Assembly (NCBI GenBank): GCA_024195585.1
Contig: SWBL01000012.1
Coordinates: 62,001 to 126,000 of the forward strand
Direction of reading: 5' to 3'
Source of the DNA: Aureobasidium sp. EXF-3400
Lineage: Eukaryota > Ascomycota > Dothideomycetes > Dothideales > Saccotheciaceae
DNA length: 64,000 nucleotides
Shown: positions 1 to 10,833 of the stretch, in pieces
Layout: each line of letters opens with the position of its first letter
How positions within the stretch are numbered: the first letter of the stretch is position 1
Position numbers and translations under genes: made by a program
The notes under the pieces: model-generated
What the model was told of the DNA's origin: nothing
Seen by the model: only the letters and a program-made list of their open reading frames with translations
Database searches by the model: none

Positions 1-3000
1 GCGCTCGAATCTGGAAGCTGAGCACTAGACTCCTCCTTTGCTGGCGCATGCTCAGACGTACTAGAGGTTGCTTCAACAGATGGTAGGTTGTCTTGAGCGA
101 CAAACGTAGCGCTCTCTACAGTCTCAACATCTTCTGTGTTGTCCGCTGATGCCTCAGTCTCTGGTGGCGCGTTCTCTTCAAGCCGTGGTTGATTGATCGG
201 GAGCCCTGTATTCTCTACAGGATTCTCGATTTTATTGTTTTCCTCAAATGCCGCATCGGTCTCAGGGTGAACTTCCCTTCTCTGGTCTGACTCTGATAGT
301 TCCTTGTGATCGTCCGGTATAATGCTTGATGCGTCAATAAACTCAGGATGATGCATCGGCTGCTCAAGAAGCCGCTCAAAAGGCTCCTGTGTTAGGGCAT
401 TAGGCTCTTCTGGCTCGTGTTCAGGTGCCTGTGACTCAGCCTTAGACTCATCAGCTGTCTGTGTTTTACTACCTGGCAGCCAAGAGAACCAAGACAACCT
501 TTTGCTTGTTGCTTCCGAAACAGTATTCGGCGGGCTCCTGGGTCTCTCATCAAGCGGTTCTTCAGATACAAGTCGGGCTTGTTCCTCGAAAGGCGCTTCC
601 GGTACAGGCGTTGATTCTGTGGCAGGCTCGGGAATAGGATCGATAGCTTCCAACTCGGTCATCTCATTCTGAGTCTCCTGAGGAAGTGCTACTTGTTCAG
701 GTGGCAGCTCAGTCTGGAGTAGAGAAGGACTCATTGGCTCCGTCACGGCGACTTGTTGCTCTGTTGTGTCAATCTCTGACGATGGCTCCATCTCAGCTAG
801 AGGCATAGCATCTCCAGGCATTTCCTTGTCGAGACTTTCGTCCTCTCTGTCCTTGGCAAGCGCAGGCTCAGGTTCTGCAGCTAGATCGTCGTTGTTATGC
901 TCTTCTGAAGTAGCTAACACAGCTGCGGCCACGGCAGGGACCGCGATTGATAGAGCTGCCTTCTTTGCCTTCTTCTTCTTATTCTTCTTGCGCTCTGCCT
1001 TGGACATGGTATAATTTGGCTCTTCGATCTGCGCATTATCATGGAATTGCTTGGTGTCCACAGGCGTAGCAGACTCGACGATAGCTTCGGTCGGGCTGAC
1101 CGTCTCTGAGGCCGCGAGGACAAACTCTTGTTCTTGGGCTGTTTCTTTGGCAGGCATACTTGTCTGGTCTTCTTCGACTTCATTCTTTGCTCGAATATGT
1201 GTAAGGGAGACCTGTTCAGGCATTACTTCGGCGACCATCTGTGGCTCTGAAGGTTCTTCGACTGACATTAGCTCAGGACCTGGCTCATCCAAGATCACAG
1301 ATTTCTGCTTCTTCTTGCCCTTCTTTGACTTCTTGCGTGACAGTAGTGGAGAGCCAGGCTCGAGTTCTGGCACTGGAACTTCGCTTTCTTGCGCTGGAGC
1401 AAGAATTTCTGCTTCAGCAGGGGTCGTTGGTTCTGGCAAAGGCACAAGGCTGGCGTCAATGAGAGCTTCCTCGCTGGGCTTCGAATCTGGCTTGAACCAA
1501 GTATCAACGGCATCTTGTGCATCTTTTTCTCGTCTTCTTGCGAGCTCTGCTGGATTTTCGCGAACACGACTTGTGATTTCGGAGACGGAAGAAGTTCCTA
1601 GTTTGGCTACATTCTTGTTCTTACGCTTCTTGTTTGAGGCTGCGAGATTCGAGCCTGCTTCTGGTTCTGGTGATTGCGTGACAGGTTCTGCAGAATCTTC
1701 GTGGACAGGCGCCACGGTGCCAGGAAGCTCTTCGTCGCTCATGTCACCCCACACATCTGTTGCCATAGGATCTTGATTGACAGCAACTTCTGTGTCCGTG
1801 TTCGGCAGTATGGTGTCTTCCGCAGATTTTGCTTCAGTCTGGTCATCGCCCGTAAGGGCAGGCTCTTCTTTTGATTCATTACGGTGCTCGCTCTCCGCTT
1901 CCTGACGTAAGTGTTCTTCGCGTTCCATATCACTCCACGTGTAGTACTCAGGCTCCAGATGAGGACGAGACTCTAAGACATTCTGAGGAAACTCAGTTGC
2001 TTTAGGCGTGGTCTGCGCAGAACCCAAAACATCCTCGGGCTCATCTGTGTGGAATTGGTCAAATTCAGGTAGGTTCGAGTTGTCTTGTTCGCCAGGCTCG
2101 AAGTCTTCGGCTGCAGACTGCCAATCTTCACTGCTCTGCAAGCTAGACGAGCTCGCGCTACGGCTTGGAGGTAGACTTGGCAAGTTTTGTTCGGTTTCTT
2201 GATCCTGAGGCTTGCGTGTGCGTTCGAGCAGGTACAATGGTCTGAACTCGGTGGAATGCATGAACTCTGTGGACAACGGTCTCTTCGCTTTCGGAGTTAT
2301 CGGAGACGATGGTGACTGCGCAACAGAAGAGCTGAAGCTGGCCGAGCGTTCTCGTGGAAGGCCAGGAGATGTTGGTGGGCGGCGGAATCTCAGTGGAACA
2401 GCTGTAGATGAGCTGATTCGCAAGGGAACAATCGGCCTCGCGGGTGTCATTGGCTCAAGATGAGGCGACAGCACGTCTGATGGCGGTGGACTAGATCGAG
2501 CTTCTATGGTCTGTTGAATCGGGCCATCTGTATCCTCCTGTACCGCGACATCTGAAGAATCCTTCGACTCGTCGGGGACTGTTGGCGATGTTGTCGAATC
2601 ATGCGGTTGCTCCATCGCTTCTACCTTGCCATCTTCCGATAGCGGGATAGGCTCTTGTGGTTGTTCGACTGATTCTGGAGCCTGTGATGATGACAGAATA
2701 TCATCCTCGGGTAGAGGTATGGGCTCTTCATCCTCTACCCGCTCCACTAAAAAAGACTTGTCCTCGTCCTTGATAGTCTTACTGTCTCGTGAGAGCGATC
2801 TTCTATCGTCCAAATCGCGATCACGATGTCTATGCTTGCGCCTTGAGTCGGACGTTTGGGACTGAGTATCATCGAACTCCTTTTCTGGGGAACGGCTGTG
2901 GTCCTTACTGCGATGCTTGTGGCGTCGCCTGGACTCCGACACTTGAGAACTAGCATCATCTTCATATTCACCGTCATCATGATGGTGTCTTCGTCGATGT

Positions 3001-6000
3001 CTAGAACTGCTTGAGTGTCTCGAAGAAGCTTCGTCTTTTTCAGCGTGGGAACTGGATCTAGAGGTCGAGCCTCGGCGTTCATTGAACTCATCGATCACAT
3101 GCTCAGAGCTATGACGGCGACGATGATGTTTGGAACGCTCATCATCGCCATTGGTACGTTTCTTCTCATCGCTGAGAACATCGTCAGACGTCTTGCGTCG
3201 GAAGAGACTCAGTATGCCGCCCTTCTTCTTGCTTCTGCTATCGTCATCGTCCCTCTTAGAGCTGTGAGAACTACGAGAGCGAGCTGATGGTGCATCTTCG
3301 AAGTCATCGTCGTCGCGGTGTGATCGCCGTTTGTGCTTGCGAGAACTCTCATAGGGCTCAGACATTGCAACTGATACGCTTCTGCGAGGTGAAGTTGATT
3401 CCTCGCGTTCCCGATGCGATTTTCTACTCTTGCGTCTTCGGCCACTATCCTCATCACCAGTGGGAGCAGAGACGACAGATGCAGCGCCACGTTCGGACTC
3501 GGGTGATGGGAGGTCGTTCCTTGTTTTCGTTTTGGTATCCTCAACAGGGTTCTCAAAGTCTTCATGCGTCTCATCAGATTGCGACCGAGCCGGTTTATCA
3601 TCTCGTGTGGCGTCCAACGGCTCGATATATTCATCCCAGGTCATAGCAGATCGGAGTGGAGATCCGATGGTGGGATAGTTCAGCAGACTGTTTCTCTTCG
3701 ACTTCTTCGGCCTCTTACTGCCAGGAAGCATGTCAAGGTCGTCGAAGGCATGACTGGGCAGGGATGGTCGTCGTTCATACACTGGCGACGTAGGTGTGGA
3801 CTGTGATACAGTATCTCGAGATTGCGACTCTGAGCGATTTTCGCGTTGGCTATCGACTTCTGGCTCGCTCATTCTCCTAGTTGCAGATCGAGAGCTGTCA
3901 CTGTTCAAGAGGGAGCCAACCGCAGCTGCAGCACTAGCTATTGCACCGGCCACGGCATAGCCTGATGAATGTTTGACATTGCTAGATTCCTCTGATAGCC
4001 CAGATCTTGATGTCGAGTCATGTTGCTTTGGTGCAGTGTGATCTTCTGTCAGGTCAGGGTGAGTCTGATGCATAGGTGATATATCATTTTGATCATCAAC
4101 CGGCGACTGTCGATCTCGGTTCTGATCCAAAGATGATCTTCTGGCTTCCTTATCTCGCTTTCTTCTCTGTCCCTTGGTCATGAAATAATCATCCTGGTCT
4201 TGCTCGGAAGATCGTGATGGCTCGGGGTGAGGGGCTTGTTGTTCTTGCATGACCTCACGACTGAGGTTCTGGATATCTGTGTTGAACGTGTTTTCAGGTT
4301 GAGGGTCTGGGGTTGTATCTTCGAAGCCACCAGGAACATGAGGCATTCGGTCCTCAATCTCGTCCGCATCGTCGATTTCACCTTCAATAAACCCTTGTAC
4401 CGGGGGTGCGCCTTCGGTACCTGGTGAGTCCATTGTAAAGGCAATGTCGGAGACACTTTCGACGAACGGCTGTTGGTAGAAGCTTTCCGCAGATGTGAAT
4501 GGTGGCTCTCTGCTAATCTCCTCAATTGGTTCATCTGCCTGATCCTTGCTAAAGTTCGTATCATCGGTCACGTTCCTGCTGTTACTGAATTCTGCATGAG
4601 CTGATTCGGGATATGCGTATTCGGTGCGTGATCCAGCTTCCTCATAAGGCAGCTCAGAAACAATTTGCTCTTGAGATGATTGTGGGGTCGTAATTTCGTA
4701 GAAACGAGTCTGATCTTCACCCCAGCTGACCTTGCTCGACTTTTGGGGTTCGTTATCAGCGTCAGACGTCTGGCTGAGTTCGCGAACAGTTTTCTTCGAA
4801 GCACTGATTGGCGACTTGTCACCTTTGGCTGATCCTGCGTAGCTTGCAGGTGGTGTAGGCGCAATCACGTTAAGCTTGGGAATATCCCATGGTGCCGTAC
4901 TCTTGAGATCCTGTAAGTTAGCAAACTGATAAGATGGCTGATAGGGAGGTGGTGGTTCGTTGGGCATGGATGCACTCTGATCTTCCGACATGCGATAGAC
5001 ATGGTAATCGGTGTCATCGATAGGTCCGTGAACTTTGGTTTTGCCTTTCGATGGTTCGAAGAGCTCCTTGGGTGCGAAGAATTCGGCCTGAGATGGTGCA
5101 GGATCTTTGTATCTGCTCTCGAGATCAGCAACGATCTTGGCAGCTGCCTTTCTAGCGAGCTCTTCGTGTCGTGCTAGCTCGCTGTGGCTACGCCTGCGAG
5201 TGAAGAAATCTGGGTCGATAAGATCGTCGTCCATGAGAGGTTGACCACTGTGTTCGTTGGAAGGTTCGTACGAACGTGTGGCATAAGGCATATTCGCAGA
5301 AATGTTTCCATCCTGTTGAGGTTGATCAACATAGTAACCTTGTGATCTATCAACAGCCGGTGGAGAAGTTGTGGAAGGTCCAGCACGCGAGTTTGGAGGG
5401 GAGACTTGTCTCGCAGCTGTAATCTGGTATGCTTCCCAAGCTTCGCGCTGCTTCTTCGCCTCAGCCTCTCGAGCCTGTTCGGCAAGTGCGTTCTTCATGA
5501 ATTCCTTGATCTCTTCTTCCCTTTGGCGATCTTCTTCCCGCTCTCTGGCCTCAGCAGCCGCTATTTCTCGCAGTTGAACTTGATGTCTTTCGGCCTGCTC
5601 GGCAAGGAGCTTCTGGCGCTCTGCTTCTTCGGCACAACGCCTCGCGTTTTCAGCAGTTACTCGGTCTGACTCTTCTTTCAGTGCTCTCTCGCGATCAAGG
5701 CGAGCTCGCTCCTTGTTCTCTCTAGCCTCTACCTTGGCACGCTCCCTACTCTCTTTGGCGTCATCTTTGCGTTGTTGACGTTCCTCTTTCTTAGCTTGCT
5801 TTTCGGTAAGCTCAAAGCGGACATTGCTAGGGCTATCGTCTCTGGTTCTACTTTTGCCATTAGACAGAATTCCGGCAGCAGCCGCGCCTGCCAGTCCAGC
5901 TATTGCAGCATTGCGCATGGTGTGGCTTGAAACAGGACTTGATTGTGTACGCCTTAGCTCTGTGGGTATAGTAGGGCGCGTGAATACCCGAAGACTAGGG

Positions 6001-8861
6001 TAATCAATATGAGAGGCATGAGGTGGAGTCTGATTACCCAAGATGTTAGATTGTACAGGCATAACAGGCTGTGGCTGTTGTATCGATGTGCATTCGCTAG
6101 CATATTGCTGCTCTGGGAATGCACCAGGCATTGAGGAGTGGCAATGTGCTTCAGAATGCATCGGACTAGAGATAGGTACTGGGTGCACATATTGCAGTGG
6201 CTGCGACGAGACTACACTAGGTTCTTTGCCGGAGTAAGTATCCTCATGATAGATTTGTGACATGTCATTAGTAGTGGCCTTCTTGGTCGGCTTACGACGC
6301 CAGCGCCAGCTCCATTTGTCAGTGCCGGAACTTTGCGAGGTAATTGACTCGGAACTGCGTTGTCGTCTGAGGACCTTGCCATCGAAGTCGCCAAATGCGA
6401 GGCCAGAAGAGATGCTCTCGTCATCGGTTGCTGACTCCCAGCCATCTTCTTCACTGGTGTCCCTTTTGCTTCGCTGTGTGGTATAACGGACGTCTTGGTT
6501 GCGTGGTCTTGTAGGTTCTGACATCCTGCTGCCTGACTTTCCTCGCTGTATTGCACTAAGGGCAGCGGCAGTCGCACCAATACCTAGCAGAGTCGCCTTG
6601 AGATGCTCATCTGTACTCTTTCTGGTAGCCCTTCGTGATACTTTGCCGTTCTTGCTAGGACGATTACCAAAAGCGAGTCCAGAGTCAGCAGATGATGAGG
6701 ATGAATTGGCAAAGTTGAAGAACCCATTCTTCTTGCTCTGCTTAGATTTGCTCCTGCTTGGTTGTGTAGAGAAGAAGCCAGTGAACATGCCTCCTTGCTG
6801 TGGTGAGGATGAGCGGGAAGCCGTTGCTGACGTGCGCTTTTGAGAGCTAGACAGTCCCAGGATCTGAGCCAGAGATGGACTTTGGCTTCTTGAACGGCTT
6901 TTGTAACCTCGGCGAGATGGATGTTGTGATTCATCTCCGACTACAGGGCTAGGATGGCGAACGTGGATCTGTTCCTGGCTGTGTCGCGAACCACCAATAC
7001 TCACAGAGCCTGGCTTGACGCTATTATAACGGCCGTCTTGACTACGTGTCGTCTCGGCGCGGGTGTATCCTGGTCGCCTGACTGACCTCTGGGTATCGGT
7101 TTCGAAGCGGTCGCTTGAGTTGTCGTATCTACTTCCGGGATGATCCATACGCTCTGATCTGCTTTCGTGGCCCGAAGAAGAATTCCTAGTCGCTTCTCTA
7201 CGTCTCGAGGCGTCAATCTTTCTTCCTGACTTTACACTATAGGTATCGTCAAAATCGCGAGAATTTTGCCACAAAGACTTTCCGACCTTCGAAATGCCGT
7301 ATGCAGCGACGCCAGCACCCAGCCAGCTGGTCTTCTTGCTACGACGTTCGCTGTCTGATGAGTGGTACCTCGCATCCTTATCAATCCTACCATACTTGGA
7401 CCCAGTGGTGTAGGAACGACGAAGCGAATCACTGGAGCGTCTTCGCAACGAATTAGAAGACCGTCTACCCCCATGATGGTGCTTTCTGGGAGCATCCGTA
7501 GCGGTAGAGCGAGGATCAAAGCAATACTTGCACACGCCGATGTACTCAGTATACTCTTCCATCTTGCGCACATCTTCGTAGTCTTTCCACCAGTCCACAA
7601 ATTTGCTGATAGGACCTTTATGCTTGTGCTGCATCGCCATATTTCCAGACGTGTACGGTCTTGGAGGGGAGTACATTTTACCACTATTGTTGTTACCGAT
7701 AGGAGCAGAGTGGGTGTGGTGGTGCATTTTGTGATGATGGCTCTGAGCGCCTGCTGCTGCTGCAGCTCCCGCGGCTGCAACATATGGCAGGTTCTGGCTT
7801 GTCCAAGCTTGTTTACCATGTGCCGGGAGTTGGCTAGACACAGGTGTATAGTAGTTTTCATCAGTGTATGTGGTTGCAGAAGGTACAGACTGAGAGTGCT
7901 GATGATAGGTTTCATGCGATGTAGAATCTTCTTGGACGAAAGCTTCGGTGGGACGATATGGCTGCTGGTATGTATAATTCTGATCAGAAAGATCAGTCGC
8001 AGCATTGACATTAGATTGACTGTCGGTCGGGCCGGTAGTGTAGAGATTAGCAGGATAAGCAGGACTGCTAAAAGATCCTGCCTGTTCGGTGGGGCGGCCG
8101 AATGTGTTTTGAGGGGTGTTGAAGGCTTGCGTGGGTGAATGCTGGTTTCCAGCAGGAAGAGGTTGCATCGGAGGCTGTGAGTAGTACTCGGCGGCAGCTC
8201 CTGCGCCTGATTGAGAGAACTGGTTGACTGACGAAGGAGTAGGTCGAACCTGATCACCATTGTAATACGTCGCAGCAGCACCTTGAACCGCAGTGGGGTC
8301 GAATGAAGAACGCGCAAATGTCGAGGGATCCTGACCTGGAAATTGATCTTGCACATGGGAAGATGTACCGAACGAGTTTCGTGAATAGTCTCCGTAAGAG
8401 AAGGAACGTTCATCCGGCTCTATTTTTTCGGCCGGGGAGTGGTGTTCCAGACCCTCATTATATCGCCGGCCAGCTTCATCCTTGTAGGGTCCTTTGGAGC
8501 GTGGGTCCTTGTCTGCATGAGCACCTCCTGGAGGCAAGTCTTCTGCATGCGAATATGTATCTCCCCATCCGTCATCTTGCATGCTAAGGCTCCTGATTGC
8601 TTCCTCTGTCAGAGATCGAGGCTCGGGTTGGTGGAGTCGATCAGAAGTGGTGTAGTAGGATGAGGGGCCAGAAGAACCATCCATGGGAGATTGGGTCGAG
8701 GTCGAGTTTCTGTGGTGAGTCTTGGAAGAGCGTTCGTCATTGCGAGGGTGCTTGCGATGCGTCGACGAGGATGCTACTGATTCGGGACGGCGACTCGATT
8801 GATCTGCCTTTTTGCGCTTAGACGAAGATGCCGAGTTCTTGCTACTGAGTGATCTGAACAT
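1..8861 (-). CDS. Giant 'involucrin repeat'/leashin-like protein, 5' part (3' end outside window)
   Basis: The ATG at 8861-8859 opens a frame with no stop down to base 1 (about 2953 codons, no intron needed); the C-terminus is outside. The N-terminus is Ser/Arg/Tyr-rich and disordered. Around residues 416-450 is a compact block with FVDWWKDYEDVRKMEEY followed by a CxxC pair. Residues about 1010-1140 are a highly charged Glu/Arg coiled coil. Later come short conserved blocks: TWDEYIEPL (~1740), SLFRRK (~1885), DKSFLVERVEDEEPIPLPED (~2035), STEFRPLYLLER (~2200) and YYTWSDMERE (~2303). Alanine-rich hydrophobic stretches recur near 982, 1634 and 2640. These blocks are typical of proteins annotated 'involucrin repeat protein' in moulds. 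From family knowledge these overlap leashin (LAH), the tether that anchors Woronin bodies to the cortex or septum; that identity is inference. Septal plugging would be the cell role. Confidence 0.8.
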   Translation of the reverse strand, partial: MFRSLSSKNSASSSKRKKADQSSRRPESVASSSTHRKHPRNDERSSKTHHRNSTSTQSPMDGSSGPSSYYTTSDRLHQPEPRSLTEEAIRSLSMQDDGWGDTYSHAEDLPPGGAHADKDPRSKGPYKDEAGRRYNEGLEHHSPAEKIEPDERSFSYGDYSRNSFGTSSHVQDQFPGQDPSTFARSSFDPTAVQGAAATYYNGDQVRPTPSSVNQFSQSGAGAAAEYYSQPPMQPLPAGNQHSPTQAFNTPQNTFGRPTEQAGSFSSPAYPANLYTTGPTDSQSNVNAATDLSDQNYTYQQPYRPTEAFVQEDSTSHETYHQHSQSVPSATTYTDENYYTPVSSQLPAHGKQAWTSQNLPYVAAAGAAAAAGAQSHHHKMHHHTHSAPIGNNNSGKMYSPPRPYTSGNMAMQHKHKGPISKFVDWWKDYEDVRKMEEYTEYIGVCKYCFDPRSTATDAPRKHHHGGRRSSNSLRRRSSDSLRRSYTTGSKYGRIDKDARYHSSDSERRSKKTSWLGAGVAAYGISKVGKSLWQNSRDFDDTYSVKSGRKIDASRRREATRNSSSGHESRSERMDHPGSRYDNSSDRFETDTQRSVRRPGYTRAETTRSQDGRYNSVKPGSVSIGGSRHSQEQIHVRHPSPVVGDESQHPSRRGYKSRSRSQSPSLAQILGLSSSQKRTSATASRSSSPQQGGMFTGFFSTQPSRSKSKQSKKNGFFNFANSSSSSADSGLAFGNRPSKNGKVSRRATRKSTDEHLKATLLGIGATAAALSAIQRGKSGSRMSEPTRPRNQDVRYTTQRSKRDTSEEDGWESATDDESISSGLAFGDFDGKVLRRQRSSESITSQSSGTDKWSWRWRRKPTKKATTNDMSQIYHEDTYSGKEPSVVSSQPLQYVHPVPISSPMHSEAHCHSSMPGAFPEQQYASECTSIQQPQPVMPVQSNILGNQTPPHASHIDYPSLRVFTRPTIPTELRRTQSSPVSSHTMRNAAIAGLAGAAAAGILSNGKSRTRDDSPSNVRFELTEKQAKKEERQQRKDDAKESRERAKVEARENKERARLDRERALKEESDRVTAENARRCAEEAERQKLLAEQAERHQVQLREIAAAEAREREEDRQREEEIKEFMKNALAEQAREAEAKKQREAWEAYQITAARQVSPPNSRAGPSTTSPPAVDRSQGYYVDQPQQDGNISANMPYATRSYEPSNEHSGQPLMDDDLIDPDFFTRRRSHSELARHEELARKAAAKIVADLESRYKDPAPSQAEFFAPKELFEPSKGKTKVHGPIDDTDYHVYRMSEDQSASMPNEPPPPYQPSYQFANLQDLKSTAPWDIPKLNVIAPTPPASYAGSAKGDKSPISASKKTVRELSQTSDADNEPQKSSKVSWGEDQTRFYEITTPQSSQEQIVSELPYEEAGSRTEYAYPESAHAEFSNSRNVTDDTNFSKDQADEPIEEISREPPFTSAESFYQQPFVESVSDIAFTMDSPGTEGAPPVQGFIEGEIDDADEIEDRMPHVPGGFEDTTPDPQPENTFNTDIQNLSREVMQEQQAPHPEPSRSSEQDQDDYFMTKGQRRKRDKEARRSSLDQNRDRQSPVDDQNDISPMHQTHPDLTEDHTAPKQHDSTSRSGLSEESSNVKHSSGYAVAGAIASAAAAVGSLLNSDSSRSATRRMSEPEVDSQRENRSESQSRDTVSQSTPTSPVYERRPSLPSHAFDDLDMLPGSKRPKKSKRNSLLNYPTIGSPLRSAMTWDEYIEPLDATRDDKPARSQSDETHEDFENPVEDTKTKTRNDLPSPESERGAASVVSAPTGDEDSGRRRKSRKSHREREESTSPRRSVSVAMSEPYESSRKHKRRSHRDDDDFEDAPSARSRSSHSSKRDDDDSRSKKKGGILSLFRRKTSDDVLSDEKKRTNGDDERSKHHRRRHSSEHVIDEFNERRGSTSRSSSHAEKDEASSRHSSSSRHRRRHHHDDGEYEDDASSQVSESRRRHKHRSKDHSRSPEKEFDDTQSQTSDSRRKHRHRDRDLDDRRSLSRDSKTIKDEDKSFLVERVEDEEPIPLPEDDILSSSQAPESVEQPQEPIPLSEDGKVEAMEQPHDSTTSPTVPDESKDSSDVAVQEDTDGPIQQTIEARSSPPPSDVLSPHLEPMTPARPIVPLRISSSTAVPLRFRRPPTSPGLPRERSASFSSSVAQSPSSPITPKAKRPLSTEFMHSTEFRPLYLLERTRKPQDQETEQNLPSLPPSRSASSSSLQSSEDWQSAAEDFEPGEQDNSNLPEFDQFHTDEPEDVLGSAQTTPKATEFPQNVLESRPHLEPEYYTWSDMEREEHLRQEAESEHRNESKEEPALTGDDQTEAKSAEDTILPNTDTEVAVNQDPMATDVWGDMSDEELPGTVAPVHEDSAEPVTQSPEPEAGSNLAASNKKRKNKNVAKLGTSSVSEITSRVRENPAELARRREKDAQDAVDTWFKPDSKPSEEALIDASLVPLPEPTTPAEAEILAPAQESEVPVPELEPGSPLLSRKKSKKGKKKQKSVILDEPGPELMSVEEPSEPQMVAEVMPEQVSLTHIRAKNEVEEDQTSMPAKETAQEQEFVLAASETVSPTEAIVESATPVDTKQFHDNAQIEEPNYTMSKAERKKNKKKKAKKAALSIAVPAVAAAVLATSEEHNNDDLAAEPEPALAKDREDESLDKEMPGDAMPLAEMEPSSEIDTTEQQVAVTEPMSPSLLQTELPPEQVALPQETQNEMTELEAIDPIPEPATESTPVPEAPFEEQARLVSEEPLDERPRSPPNTVSEATSKRLSWFSWLPGSKTQTADESKAESQAPEHEPEEPNALTQEPFERLLEQPMHHPEFIDASSIIPDDHKELSESDQRREVHPETDAAFEENNKIENPVENTGLPINQPRLEENAPPETEASADNTEDVETVESATFVAQDNLPSVEATSSTSEHAPAKEESSAQLPDSS

Positions 8862-9857
8862 GGTCGACTAGGTATGCGCACCGAACGACGGTACGCGCTC
8901 GCAGACAATGAGAGGCTTCACCGCAAGAGCAGTCCGAGTAGCAGGTAAACAAATTAAGACTTTTGATTATATCGATTATCGGCGTGTCTGAGACGATTCT
9001 AAGGTCATGATATCGTGAGTCGTGAAGGGTGCGTAGAAACAGCAAACGACAAACTGCAGTCCAAAGCAGGGATCTCACAAGTGCGACGAGGGACGAAGGT
9101 GTTTGGTTCATCAATTGTGGCAGGCGCTGGGTCGTCGCGTTTGTGCCTTCCCCATGCACCTCGCAGCTCCTCTTTACCTGCTTGGGTTTGGTGCCCGACT
9201 ACTTTCCCAGCCTCCCGCATTTTGGCAAGCCCACCCGTAAGCAGGGCAACCGGAAGCTTATCGAGAGTGAGTGGTGTTGCAAGTGCCGGTCAGCATTCTG
9301 CATACGAAGAGCAAATGGAAAGAAAGGATTGCGTGAGAAGAACCTTGAAGATTTCTTAAGTTGAGGTATGAACGTTTTGCGGGACCCCATTCTCGGGTTC
9401 AAGCTTTGGATTCAAAACGGCCCGCGCGAACCACTGCTGGATGTCCATGTACATACGATCACGAGTCATACTGCAATACACTGAATATGGATATAGGAAT
9501 GGATAAAATTTGGTTGTACTTGGAGCGGATTACGACGCTCTTTCTGCTCGACCTATGGCTTGTCTCATCGACTGTGGTCGAGTACCGCTCTGTCTGATGA
9601 AGATGCTGTCATCATGATTTTGTCTCATGCGGCTCTTTCATCGTGCGGCCAGATGCTGTGTAAATCGTGTCATCAACGACACTTTCGTAAGTTATCACAA
9701 GATCGCATTGAATTTGTCGAGCGATCCAAATGACACTCTCCATGCTTGTTCAAAGAGCTAGCGGTTTTGCTGCAGCTGGGTATCTCGTAGTGCCATCCAG
9801 TACTTCTGTGTGGCGGGTATTTTAGCAAACGTACGTAGGGTCACGAAATCACGTTCT
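8862..9857. other. Intergenic, upstream of the giant gene
   Basis: About 1 kb between the start of the giant gene and the stop of the CstF-64-like gene, both on the minus strand. It should hold the promoter of the former and the 3' UTR of the latter. Only short frames without family features are present; I see no RNA gene or repeat. Confidence 0.5.
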
Positions 9858-10833
9858 TCAAGCGACTGGAGCACCGAGCTGAGCGCGCAGAGCAATGATT
9901 TGCTGGCGTGATACGGGGTCGAGCTGGTTGATCTGATCAATGGTCATAGACAAGACCTGAGCAATGAGATCTTGCTGACTGGGTGCGGCAGCCGGTTGAG
10001 GAGGTGGTGGTGGCGCGAAAGCAGGCTGTTGGACTGGCGGTGTAGGTTGTTGGTAGTTCTGAGGAGGGTATCCTGGGTAACCGGGCTGAGGAGTAGGAGC
10101 GTACGCGCCTTGAGGAGGCTGAGGCATGGGTGGTGGAGGTACTGGTGCTCCGGCAGGGAATTGTGGGTTCTGAGGAGCGGAGGCCTGGACAATGCTACTG
10201 AGCATGCTTGTATCTACAAGGCCAAGAAGAAGAAGTGCCTGGAAAATGGCGTAGGCGAGTTGGGGAGCTTGGCGCAAGAGTTCGGTTGCTTGGTTGGGAT
10301 CTGACATGACGAGACTCTTCATTTGCGAGATGATATCAAGCAGTTGAGGAGCCGGGATAGCGCTGAGTGTTTTCGAGATGGCATCGGGACATGTCAGACC
10401 AGCGGGCAAGTCTGTGCCAGGAGGGAGAGGAGGCAGGACCGGGGGCTGCTGGTTTGAGCCGTCGCCAGGATGTGATTGTTGCATGTTGTTGGAGTTGTCG
10501 TTGTTGTTGCCGCCTCCGCTGTTATCGTTGGACCAGTCGACGCGCAACTTGCGGCCCATGATTTCATGGTCATTGAGGTTGCGCACAGCTGAGGCAGCAG
10601 CGTCTGGGTCTGCGAACTCGAGGAAGCCGAAGCCCTTTGGTCTACCAGTCTCCTTGTCGTGCACCAGTCTAAAATTGTTCACAGAGCCGACTCTTCCAAA
10701 CGTGTCGATGATCTGTTCTTCGCTAACACCTGGATCTCGGTCAGCATCTGTCGCGTGTCGCACAAGAAGGTACACGCGTACCGTAAGGAATGTTGCCGAT
10801 GAACACGACTCTTCCATTCTTTTCGGGCGCCAT
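9858..10833 (-). CDS. Cleavage stimulation factor 64 kDa / Rna15-type RNA-binding protein
   Basis: Binds U/GU-rich sequence downstream of poly(A) sites as part of the CstF/CF IA 3'-end processing complex in the nucleus. Exon 1 is 10833-10782 and exon 2 is 10729-9858, joined across a 52-nt intron (donor GTACGC), giving 307 residues. The joined N-terminus restores a canonical RRM: VVFIGNIPYG (RNP2) and KGFGFLEF (RNP1). A hinge of about 60 residues follows (CPDAISKTL to GLVDTSML), then a Pro/Gln-rich linker, then the short C-terminal helical domain (QDLIAQVLSM to IIALRAQL) that contacts Pcf11 in known family members. Starting instead at an upstream in-frame ATG inside the intron would lose RNP2, so the spliced start at 10833 is preferred. 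Family assignment is secure. Confidence 0.93.

Noticed and set aside
7232..8413. A 393-codon frame on the minus strand inside the giant gene
   Set aside because: It overlaps the giant frame in another phase, has skewed Leu/Ser/Thr/His composition and no domain; the giant frame has conserved blocks across the same bases.
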